The notes beneath the pieces were generated by a model that did no database searches, had not been told where the DNA came from, and worked only from the letters and a program-made list of their open reading frames with translations. The position numbers and the translations under genes were made by a program. A stretch of 64,000 bases of DNA from an uncultured Lachnospiraceae bacterium. GTDB taxonomy: Bacteria > Bacillota > Clostridia > Lachnospirales > Lachnospiraceae. Below are positions 34,886 through 43,088 of the stretch, one piece after another (within the stretch, counting starts at the first letter, position 1; the number at the start of each line of letters is the position of its first letter). The stretch covers positions 62,001 through 126,000 of the forward strand of contig CAJUGJ010000002.1 of NCBI GenBank assembly GCA_910586015.1, read 5' to 3'.

Positions 34886-36974
34886 AAAGTTGAAATTGAT
34901 TGATAATATTTTTTAGATTCTCGATACTTTCTTCACAATCTTTTAATCTTTGATATCCGTCTGTTGTTCTAATAACTACTTCTTCTGTCTTTTCAGCGAT
35001 TTGGGAAACTCCTTTTGTTGACTGTTCTATCGTTTGATTCATTTCTCCTGTCGCACTTGAGATCTCGGAGAGTGTATTATTTAATTCTACCATTGCACCC
35101 TGTAAATTTTCTAAAATATTTCCGAAAAATCCAGCATCTTTTTGATATTCTTCTGCTGTATTTTTAAAGGACTCATAATCAGATAAAACAGTATGATCAA
35201 GAAAATAAACCGTATCTTCTAGACAATGTGACAGACCAGAAACTGCCTCTGTAACATCTCCTACAATATGATTGATATCCTCTACGGTCTGAAAAGTCTG
35301 TGAAGCTAGTTGTCCAATTTCCTTTGCTACTACAGAAAAACCTCTTCCTGCCTCTCCAGCTCTTGCCGCTTCAATATTCGCATTTAATGCTAACAGATTT
35401 GTCTGAGAAGAGATTTTTTGAATATTTCCAGTTAATACATGAATTTGTTCTACTGCCCTAGATTGCTCTACTGCCTTTGTAGATTGTTCTTTCAGTGATT
35501 GATACATTGTAATTGTCTTGTTACTGGATGTTTCTGCTACACTTCGTAACTGTGTTGCACGCTGCATGACTTCTTTTGAATTATCCTGTCCCTTTTGCAC
35601 CAAATCTTTCATCTGATGAGAACTTTGTGTTACATTATTTACATTTTCTGTAATGCGTTGTGTATTTTCCGATGTTTCTTCCATACCCGCTGCAATATGT
35701 TGAGTAGCTGCTGAATTATCCTCTGAAACTGCCTGATTTTCTTTCATCACAAGATTTAGTCCATCCATTGACTTAGAAATTACCAAATTCGTCTTTTGAA
35801 GTGCTACTACCATATTATTTAATTTTTGACGCATTTTTCTAACTTCTTTTGCCATAATGCCTGTTTCATCTTTTCTTTTTTCTAATCCTTCTATCTGTAT
35901 ATCCCCACGAAAATCCAAATCAGCAATTTTTCGAATAACAATGGTCAGTTTTTTTACTGGTCTTGAAATATTAAATCCAATTACACTTCCTACCACTATA
36001 ACAATTAAAGTTGTTATTGTCATTAAATAGAAAATATTTTTCTTTAATTGATTTGCCCCTGCTGAGATTTCATTATCAGGAGCAGAAAGAACAAAGTACA
36101 TATCATTTCCAATCGTTTTATAGACTAAGCTTTTTTTCTCTCCATAATACGTATATTCAAAAGGAACTCCTTCGTTTCCTCCTGCTTTAAAGAAATTAGA
36201 AAGTTCTTTCAGTTCTCCGTTTTCTCCCAAAGACGCGATTTCACTTCCTATTTCTAACTTGTTATGATACATAATCTCACTGTCCGAATTTGTTAAAAAC
36301 GCATAACCAGTATCATAAATCTTTGTCTGATCTATAATATCTGTAATTTGAGAAAATTTAATATCCATTCCTATAATACCTACAGGCGTTTCATTTATAA
36401 ACAGTGGTACTACATAGGAAATGATATAAATTTTAATATTGTCATTCCAATAAGGCCCCATCCAAGTAGAACTCTTATTTTCTATTGGGATATAATACCA
36501 TCCTACATGTTCCAATTCATCTTTTTCATAGATGCTAAAATCCGTAAGTTCTGCTGGCAAATAGTCTCTTTCTTGATCTGACCACATATAAAAAACTCCG
36601 GAAACAGGATTCGTAAATTCAGGATTATATCGAAGATATGCTGTAATTGCTCCTTCTGTATGTTCTGCAAATTCTAAAATAATAGGATCTATCTTTTTTG
36701 TATAGTCTGGTTCATATTCAGGGTTGGTCATTATTTTATCAAGATCTAAATTTTTCACTATAATATTTGCTAATGTATCTACCGATTGTTCTATTCTTGC
36801 AATTAACGCATCGATCTCATCTGCCTTAGAAACACATGTCAATTCTAAAATTTGCTCGGAATCCTCATTGGTTATTGCACCAGCACTGTTTGTACTAAGA
36901 ACTGCAATAATTGCTGCGGATAAAATGGAACAAAATACAATGCCCATAATAATCTTGAATTTAATTGTCCTCAT
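34884..36974 (-). CDS. methyl-accepting chemotaxis protein with Cache-type sensor
   Basis: Chemoreceptor of 696 residues. N-terminal membrane segment (KIIMGIVFCSILSAAIIAVL), then an extracellular double-Cache-like sensor to about residue 300 (WMGPYWNDNIKIYIISYVVP, LFINETPVGIIGMDIKFSQI). A second segment (LMTITTLIVIVVGSVIGFNI) leads into HAMP. The signalling tip is QTNLLALNANIEAARAGEAG, RGFSVVAKEIGQLA. The sensor type commonly binds amino acids or carboxylates; the ligand here is unknown. Start ATG at 36974 is preceded by AAGGAGTGA. Confidence 0.93.
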   Translation of the reverse strand: MRTIKFKIIMGIVFCSILSAAIIAVLSTNSAGAITNEDSEQILELTCVSKADEIDALIARIEQSVDTLANIIVKNLDLDKIMTNPEYEPDYTKKIDPIILEFAEHTEGAITAYLRYNPEFTNPVSGVFYMWSDQERDYLPAELTDFSIYEKDELEHVGWYYIPIENKSSTWMGPYWNDNIKIYIISYVVPLFINETPVGIIGMDIKFSQITDIIDQTKIYDTGYAFLTNSDSEIMYHNKLEIGSEIASLGENGELKELSNFFKAGGNEGVPFEYTYYGEKKSLVYKTIGNDMYFVLSAPDNEISAGANQLKKNIFYLMTITTLIVIVVGSVIGFNISRPVKKLTIVIRKIADLDFRGDIQIEGLEKRKDETGIMAKEVRKMRQKLNNMVVALQKTNLVISKSMDGLNLVMKENQAVSEDNSAATQHIAAGMEETSENTQRITENVNNVTQSSHQMKDLVQKGQDNSKEVMQRATQLRSVAETSSNKTITMYQSLKEQSTKAVEQSRAVEQIHVLTGNIQKISSQTNLLALNANIEAARAGEAGRGFSVVAKEIGQLASQTFQTVEDINHIVGDVTEAVSGLSHCLEDTVYFLDHTVLSDYESFKNTAEEYQKDAGFFGNILENLQGAMVELNNTLSEISSATGEMNQTIEQSTKGVSQIAEKTEEVVIRTTDGYQRLKDCEESIENLKNIINQFQL

Positions 36975-37094
36975 AAGTCACTCCTTTATGTATACTTTTA
37001 GCGTTTCAAACAATGAAAAAGAAGAGAAAGAAAGGATAGCTTAATCTATACAGCTATTACAGAGCTCCCCTTTCTCCCCTTCATTTTTTAATTA

Positions 37095-38363
37095 TTATTT
37101 ATGTTCACATGTACAATTTTCTGAATCACAAGTATGTTCTTCTTCATGTACATGATCACAACTTGGCTGCATACTGGTCTGTGCAGAACCATCGAGATAA
37201 GAAGCCACTGCTATATCAATATCTCCTGTCATTCCCGGAACTACTAAAATTCCTGCTTCCATCAATGCCTGCATTGCTCCAAAACCAATTCCGCCACAGA
37301 TCAAAACCTGAATGTTGTTTTCTTTCATAACACCAACTAATGCTTCGTGACCATTTCCTTTTGTATCTAATTCTGACTTTCCAATGAGATCTCCCTCTTT
37401 GATCTCATAGACAGTAAACTTTTCACAATGTCCAAAATGTTGAAATACTTTTTCATTCTCATCCGTTGTAACTGCAATTTTTACATTATTTTTTTTATCA
37501 TCGAATACAGGAAGTAATTTCTCCAAAAAGTCTGATGCTTCATTTAACCAACTAGCTTCTAATTCTTCTACCTTTCCCTGATCCATACTCTTTGCAATAT
37601 CTGGGTTTAAAGGAACTTTCGCAAGTGTTAAAAATCCATACTGATCCGCGATTTCTGAAATTTTGCTTTCTCCAAAGATAGAAATTTTCTCTCCACACTT
37701 TGTACACTCCACATAACTATAATTCTCGATCATTCCCAATACTGGAATATTCATAGAATTTGTCATATTGACAGCTTTTTTAACAATCATAGAAACTAAT
37801 TCTTGTGGACTCGTTACTAAAATAACACCATCCAATGGCAATGATTGAAAGACTGTTAAAGGTACATCTCCTGTTCCCGGTGGCATATCTACAAACATAT
37901 AGTCGATATCTCCCCAAATAACATCTGTCCAGAATTGTTTTACTGTTCCTGCAATAATTGGCCCTCTCCAAACTACAGGCGTTTCTTCATCTTCTAATAA
38001 TACATTGACAGACATTACTTTAATGCCCTTTTCTGTTACAACTGGAAACAGTCCCGCTTCTCCTGCCTTTGCCTGCTCATGTATTCCAAATGCTTTTGGA
38101 ATAGATGGTCCTGTCACATCGGCATCTAAAATAGCTGTCTTATAACCTTTTTTCTGCATTAACACTGCTAAGTAGGAAGTCACAAAAGACTTTCCAACTC
38201 CGCCTTTTCCACTTACAACACCAATTACTTTTTTAACTTTACTATATCGATTTAACGGAGCTAAAAATTCTTCTTTAGAGGGTTGTCTTGAACTACATGT
38301 CGAAGAACAACCCGAACAATCCCCGCTACAGCTACTTGTCTGCTCATATACCTCTTCACTCAT
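37095..38363 (-). CDS. Mrp/NBP35-type P-loop ATPase fused to a NifX/NafY-like domain
   Basis: Iron-sulfur cluster carrier ATPase of 422 residues. A short Cys-rich N-terminus (CSGDCSGCSSTC) precedes the deviant Walker A GVVSGKGGVGKS, DADVTGPSIPKAFG, FVDMPPGTGD and the CxxC motif YVECTKCGE that can hold a bridging cluster. From about residue 290 there is a dinitrogenase cofactor-type domain (NVKIAVTTDENEKVFQHFGH, VLICGGIGFGAMQAL), and a His/Cys-rich tail (CDHVHEEEHTCDSENCTC). Such fusions occur in anaerobes; here it may serve maturation of the iron-sulfur enzymes such as the nearby hydrogenase, which is inference. A strong promoter lies at 38427-38454. Confidence 0.9.
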   Translation of the reverse strand: MSEEVYEQTSSCSGDCSGCSSTCSSRQPSKEEFLAPLNRYSKVKKVIGVVSGKGGVGKSFVTSYLAVLMQKKGYKTAILDADVTGPSIPKAFGIHEQAKAGEAGLFPVVTEKGIKVMSVNVLLEDEETPVVWRGPIIAGTVKQFWTDVIWGDIDYMFVDMPPGTGDVPLTVFQSLPLDGVILVTSPQELVSMIVKKAVNMTNSMNIPVLGMIENYSYVECTKCGEKISIFGESKISEIADQYGFLTLAKVPLNPDIAKSMDQGKVEELEASWLNEASDFLEKLLPVFDDKKNNVKIAVTTDENEKVFQHFGHCEKFTVYEIKEGDLIGKSELDTKGNGHEALVGVMKENNIQVLICGGIGFGAMQALMEAGILVVPGMTGDIDIAVASYLDGSAQTSMQPSCDHVHEEEHTCDSENCTCEHK

Positions 38364-38426
38364 GATAATCCTCCGTCTTCTATTATTTTTTCTGTGGAAA
38401 ATCGTATCGATTGTTTCCTTAATTTC

Positions 38427-38454
38427 ATTATACTAGTTCTTTCTGATTTGTCAA
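38427..38454 (-). promoter_or_regulatory. predicted promoter of the Mrp-NifX gene
   Basis: On the minus strand TTGACA (38449-38454), 16-base spacer, TATAAT (38427-38432): both boxes match consensus perfectly. Confidence 0.8.
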
Positions 38455-38658
38455 CTAAGTTAATGACAGATAATTTATTCACAATTTTTTCATATCTACT
38501 ACACACAATATACATATTTTTCTCATATACTAAAAGTATAGATGAAATGAAACCGGCAGCAATATGTCAGAAGAACATCTGTTGTTGGTTTCGCCTAACA
38601 ATAATTCCATTTACATAGATGATTTTTAATTAAGTAAGCTTCACAAATATCTTCCCTC
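38455..38658. other. intergenic stretch with one imperfect fold-back
   Basis: No gene recognised. GAAACC (38549-38554) and GGTTTC (38587-38592) bracket a fold-back with inner ATGT/ACAT pairing. Nothing ties it to a known RNA family. Confidence 0.35.
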
Positions 38659-38724
38659 AAAAGAGTTGTTGGAGTATGAAATTAACTAATACATTAGTTA
38701 ATTTCATACTCCAACAACTCTTTT
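38659..38724 (-). terminator. very long perfect hairpin after the ABC exporter operon
   Basis: Two 32-base arms (38659-38690 and 38693-38724) are perfect complements with only AC between them; core GTTGTTGGAGTATGAAATTA. The outer ends are AAAA and TTTT, so it can terminate the exporter operon, whose stop is at 38737. The stem is more than twice as long as the other terminators here. Confidence 0.8.
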
Positions 38725-38736
38725 TGTACTTAACTG

Positions 38737-40590
38737 TTATGCTGTTTTTTCAAATTGTGAGTTATAAAGTTCTGCATAAAATCCTTTTTGTTCTAATAAT
38801 TGTTCATGTGTTCCTTGTTCTACGATATCTCCATCTTTCATTACTAAAATTAAATCCGCATCTCGAATTGTAGAAAGTCTATGGGCAATAACAAAGCTGG
38901 TTCTTCCTTTCATTAAGTTATCCATTGCCTTTTGAATTCGGATTTCTGTTCTTGTATCCACAGAGCTGGTCGCTTCATCTAAAATTAGAATTTTTGGATC
39001 AGCTAAAATAGCACGGGCAATCGTTAGAAGCTGTTTTTGTCCCTGAGAAACATTGCTTGCCTCTTCATTTAATTCCATGTCATAGCCATCTGGAAGTGTT
39101 GTAACAAAGTGATGGACATGTGCTGCTCTTGCAGCTTCTATTACTTCTTCATCTGTAGCATCTAACTTGCCATATCGAATATTTTCTCTGATTGTTCCAT
39201 TAAATAGCCATGTATCTTGAAGTACCATTCCAAACATCTGACGTAGTTCACTGCGGTTAAAATCCTTGACATTGTGTCCGCCTATCAAAATTTCTCCTGC
39301 GTTGACATCATAAAATCGCATCAAAAGTTTTATCATTGTAGTCTTTCCTGCTCCAGTTGGTCCGACTATTGCCACTTTTTGTCCGGGACTTATTTTAGCA
39401 GAAAAGTCTTTAATAATTGTCTGTTCTGGAAGATAGCCAAACTTTACATTTTTAAATTCAACACTTCCTGTAAGTTTATCTGGATTAGTTGGATTTTCTA
39501 CTATAATATCTTCTTCCTCTTCTTCCATAAATTCAAAAACTCGTTCTGCTGCGGCAGCGGTCATTTGAAGTTGATTGGAAACTTGAGCAAGTTGTGTTAC
39601 TGGTTGATTAAAGTTTCGAACATATTGGATAAAGGACTGAATATTTCCAACTGTGATCTTTCCATTTACTGCAAGATAACCTCCAAAAATTGCAACTGCA
39701 ACATAACCAATATTTCCGACAAACGCCATAATAGGCTGCATCATTCCAGATAAAAATTGAGATTTCCACGCTGTTTCATAGAGTTTATTATTTGCCTGAT
39801 CAAAGTCTTTCATTACCTTATTTTCTGCATTAAAAACTTTTACTACCGTGTGTCCGCCATAAACTTCTTCTACCTGACCATTTACAACACCTAAATATTC
39901 TTGTTGTGCCTTAAAATATTTTTGAGAGTGCTTTACAATCAAAGAAACAAAGACTAACGATACAGGTAGACTTAATATTGCAATCAATGTCATAGAGCCA
40001 CTGATCGAAAGCATCATAATTAAAACTCCGATTAAGGTTGTAACAGAAGTAATAATTTGTGTAATACTTTGATTTAAGCTCATAGCAAGAGTATCTACAT
40101 CATTTGTAACACGTGAAAGAATTTCTCCATGTGTATTTTTATCAAAATATTTCATGGGCATCCTATTAATCTTTTTAGAAATTTCATCTCTAAGTTGATA
40201 GCTGACTTTTTGGGAAACGCCTGTCATAATAATTCCCTGAATAAACGAAAAGACAGAGCTTGCAATATAAAGCAAAAACAAAATCAGTAAAATTCGCCCA
40301 ATCGCTCCAAAATCAATTCCTCCTGAACCTGTAATTTTAGCTACTAGTCCATTAAAAACTTCTGTGGTTGCCTCTCCAAGTATTTTTGGACCTACCACAT
40401 TAAAGACTGTACTACAGACTGCACTAATCATCACAACAAAAATCTGAATTTTATATTTACTGATATATCGAATTAATTTTGAAATTGTGCCAGAAAAGTC
40501 TTTTGCCTTTTCTCCACCTCCCATTGGACCATGTCCCATCGGTCCATGAGGTCTGGGGCGCATTCTTGTCTGATTTGTAGTATTACTCAT
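38737..40590 (-). CDS. ABC exporter half-transporter (multidrug type), second subunit
   Basis: Half-transporter of 617 residues with a six-segment membrane domain and a C-terminal nucleotide-binding domain. The N-terminus is unusual: a Pro/Gly/Met-rich leader (RMRPRPHGPMGHGPMGGGEK). The ATPase has Walker A VGPTGAGKTT, signature NVSQGQKQLLTIA, Walker B ILILDEATSSVD and the switch His in FVIAHRLSTI. The signature reads VSQGQ instead of LSGGQ, typical for the one degenerate/non-degenerate partner in heterodimeric exporters. It overlaps the upstream partner by eight bases, so the two should form one heterodimer exporting drugs, peptides or lipids. Confidence 0.93.
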   Translation of the reverse strand: MSNTTNQTRMRPRPHGPMGHGPMGGGEKAKDFSGTISKLIRYISKYKIQIFVVMISAVCSTVFNVVGPKILGEATTEVFNGLVAKITGSGGIDFGAIGRILLILFLLYIASSVFSFIQGIIMTGVSQKVSYQLRDEISKKINRMPMKYFDKNTHGEILSRVTNDVDTLAMSLNQSITQIITSVTTLIGVLIMMLSISGSMTLIAILSLPVSLVFVSLIVKHSQKYFKAQQEYLGVVNGQVEEVYGGHTVVKVFNAENKVMKDFDQANNKLYETAWKSQFLSGMMQPIMAFVGNIGYVAVAIFGGYLAVNGKITVGNIQSFIQYVRNFNQPVTQLAQVSNQLQMTAAAAERVFEFMEEEEEDIIVENPTNPDKLTGSVEFKNVKFGYLPEQTIIKDFSAKISPGQKVAIVGPTGAGKTTMIKLLMRFYDVNAGEILIGGHNVKDFNRSELRQMFGMVLQDTWLFNGTIRENIRYGKLDATDEEVIEAARAAHVHHFVTTLPDGYDMELNEEASNVSQGQKQLLTIARAILADPKILILDEATSSVDTRTEIRIQKAMDNLMKGRTSFVIAHRLSTIRDADLILVMKDGDIVEQGTHEQLLEQKGFYAELYNSQFEKTA

Positions 40591-42775
40591 GTGTCACACC
40601 ATCCCTTCTCTGTTCATTTAATTCCTTTTCAGAAAGCTGAGATATTGCAATTTGACGGTATACTTCACAATGTTCCATCAGTTCTTGATGTGTACCTTTC
40701 CCTACAATTTTACCTTCATCTAATACTAAAATCTGTTCTGCATGTAAAATGGTACTAATTCGTTGTGCCACAATAATAACTGCTGCATCGGTAGTTTCCT
40801 GTTTTAAACGTCTTCTAAGTTGGGCGTCAGTTTTATAGTCTAGGGCTGAAAAACTATCGTCAAAAATATAAATTTCCGGATGTTTCGCAATCGCACGAGC
40901 AATAGAAAGTCTTTGCTTTTGACCACCAGAAACATTTCCTCCGCCTTGAGAAATTGGTTCTTCATATTGATCTTCTTTTGCTTCAATAAAATCTTGTGCC
41001 TGAGCAATTTGTGCAGCAAGTTCTATCTCTTCTTTTGAAGCATTTTCTTTTCCATAGCGAATATTTGAAGCAATGGTTCCTGTAAATAAAACTCCCTTTT
41101 GTGGTACAAATCCGATTCTTTCTCTTAAATCATAAAGGGAAGTTTGATTCACTGGAATACCATCTACTAATAACTTTCCTTGTGAAATGTCATAAAGTCT
41201 TGGAATCAAATGTACTAACGTAGATTTTCCACTTCCAGTACTTCCTATAATAGCTGTGGTCTGTCCGGGCTTTGCTGTAAAAGTGATATCCTCTAAGACA
41301 TTTTCCTGTGCTCCTGGATATCGAAAAGATACATGGTCAAATTCTACTGTTCCTCTTTTTGACATATCAAATGGCTTTGGACTTTCTGGCTCTTCAATAG
41401 CAGTCTTTGTAGAGAGTACTTCTGCTATACGATTGCCAGCAACTGCTGCCCTTGGAAGCATAATAGACATCATACAAAGCATTAAAAATGACATAATAAT
41501 CTGCATAGTATATTGCATAAATGCCATCATATCCCCTACCTGCATCTGTCCTTTATCAATTCCCTTTGCTCCGAACCAAATAATAAGTACCATAACCAAA
41601 TTCATAATTAACATCATTAATGGCATCATAAATGTCATAACACGATTGACAAATAAACTGGTTTTTGTCAGATCTCTATTTGCCTTGTCAAATCGTTTTT
41701 CTTCATGCTTTTCTGTACTAAAAGCCCGAATGACAGAAAGTCCCGTTAAAATTTCACGAGTGACCAGATTTAACCGATCTACTAACTTCTGCATTATTTT
41801 AAACTTTGGCATTGCAATACTAAATAAAATAAAAACTAATCCTACAATAACAAGAACTGCCAGTGCAATAATCCAAGTCATAGAAGTATTCGTATTTAAT
41901 ACTTTTACAATACCACCCATTCCTAGAATTGGGGCATATAAAATCATTCTTAGCATCATAATAATCAACATCTGAACTTGTTGAATATCATTTGTACTTC
42001 TTGTAATAAGGGAAGCAGTTGAAAATTTATCGAATTCACTGTTAGAAAAACCAACAACTTTTTGAAAAACTTCTTTTCTGACATCTCTACTAAAAGCAGA
42101 ACCAATTCTTGAAGCTAATAATCCTATAAAAATGGCAACTACCATAGAAAGAAGAGCCAAAGCTAACATTTTTAATCCTGCATTTGTAATATATTTTGTT
42201 TGAATTTTACCTGTGTCTAATCCAATTATCGTATATTCTTTTTGAATAGCACCAATCGCTGCCTGACTTAGAAACATTTCTGGCATCTGCGAAATCATTT
42301 CTGTTGGAGAAATCTTCGTTTCACTCTGCGAATTCATTCCTATTGATTCTAGATCAAAATTACCAGATATCATTTCAAGTAATATCATCGCCTGAATAAA
42401 ATCGCTTTCAGATGCTTCTTTCTCTTTTTTATTTAAGTTTTTTAAAACATAGATCGGTTCTGTTTCTAAAATGGGATACATTTTGACATATTCCTTATAT
42501 TCTTTTTCAGAAAGTTCTTCTTTGTCGAAACGATCCATTTTTTCTATCACACGTTCATAAAGATCTGGATCGATTTCCTTTAACAGATCCACTTTGCCAG
42601 CACGAATTGCTTTTGGTATTGGACTTTCAATTCCGCCTTGTAAAATTCCATTATCTACAATATCCGACGTATAACTTGGAAGCGACAAATCACAATAAGC
42701 TTGAATGATTAAAAAAATTACAATCAATATAATTGCACCTGCTGACTTTTTTAAATATTTCATTAATTGTAGCAT
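40583..42775 (-). CDS. ABC exporter half-transporter (multidrug type), first subunit
   Basis: Partner subunit of 730 residues. Relative to the usual ~580 it carries an extra ~150-residue extracellular loop after the first membrane segment (residues ~35-190, rich in Glu/Lys, e.g. KKEKEASESDFIQAMILLEM). The ATPase has Walker A IGSTGSGKST, signature NVSGGQKQRLSIA, and IYIFDDSFSALD, where Walker B has Asp-Asp where the catalytic Glu should be, so this is the degenerate site of the pair. ATG 42775 follows GGAGG. A perfect-consensus promoter lies at 42849-42876. Confidence 0.93.
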   Translation of the reverse strand: MLQLMKYLKKSAGAIILIVIFLIIQAYCDLSLPSYTSDIVDNGILQGGIESPIPKAIRAGKVDLLKEIDPDLYERVIEKMDRFDKEELSEKEYKEYVKMYPILETEPIYVLKNLNKKEKEASESDFIQAMILLEMISGNFDLESIGMNSQSETKISPTEMISQMPEMFLSQAAIGAIQKEYTIIGLDTGKIQTKYITNAGLKMLALALLSMVVAIFIGLLASRIGSAFSRDVRKEVFQKVVGFSNSEFDKFSTASLITRSTNDIQQVQMLIIMMLRMILYAPILGMGGIVKVLNTNTSMTWIIALAVLVIVGLVFILFSIAMPKFKIMQKLVDRLNLVTREILTGLSVIRAFSTEKHEEKRFDKANRDLTKTSLFVNRVMTFMMPLMMLIMNLVMVLIIWFGAKGIDKGQMQVGDMMAFMQYTMQIIMSFLMLCMMSIMLPRAAVAGNRIAEVLSTKTAIEEPESPKPFDMSKRGTVEFDHVSFRYPGAQENVLEDITFTAKPGQTTAIIGSTGSGKSTLVHLIPRLYDISQGKLLVDGIPVNQTSLYDLRERIGFVPQKGVLFTGTIASNIRYGKENASKEEIELAAQIAQAQDFIEAKEDQYEEPISQGGGNVSGGQKQRLSIARAIAKHPEIYIFDDSFSALDYKTDAQLRRRLKQETTDAAVIIVAQRISTILHAEQILVLDEGKIVGKGTHQELMEHCEVYRQIAISQLSEKELNEQRRDGVTHE

Positions 42776-42848
42776 TTCTTTCCTCCTTCACTTTATTATT
42801 TTCTTATTTATGATTTATACCCGTCTATGTAAATAGAGTATGTCAATT

Positions 42849-42876
42849 ATTATATGCCAACATGAAATTCTGTCAA
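42849..42876 (-). promoter_or_regulatory. predicted promoter of the ABC exporter operon
   Basis: On the minus strand TTGACA (42871-42876), 16-base spacer, TATAAT (42849-42854). A palindromic CTATGTAAATAG lies just downstream around 42824-42835 and could be a repressor site; no regulator gene is adjacent. Confidence 0.75.
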
Positions 42877-42996
42877 CGCCTAAGATATGAATTTAAGAAA
42901 AGGATAAGGGCATTTATTATAATTTAACAATTAAAGTGAAGGAATTTCCAAAAAACGGATATCTTTTGTACAATATGCACAAATTTCAAACTAATT

Positions 42997-43052
42997 TTTT
43001 TTCGAATAATTTCGAAAAAACTCTTCAAATCTGTTTATTTTTATGGTATGAT
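42997..43052 (+). promoter_or_regulatory. predicted pullulanase promoter with upstream palindrome
   Basis: TTCAAA (43024-43029), 17-base spacer, extended -10 TGG-TATGAT (TATGAT at 43047-43052). A perfect palindrome TTTTTTCGAA (42997-43006) / TTCGAAAAAA (43011-43020) ends three bases before the -35. That position suits a regulator of alpha-glucan use. Nothing else was recognised in 42877-42996. Confidence 0.55.
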
Positions 43053-43088
43053 AAAAACATCGAAAGCAAATAATTAGGAGGAGGACTT

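Noticed and set aside
38549..38592. Fold-back with GAAACC/GGTTTC ends as a possible riboswitch
   Set aside because: Imperfect, not clearly transcribed with a gene, and no match to a known class.
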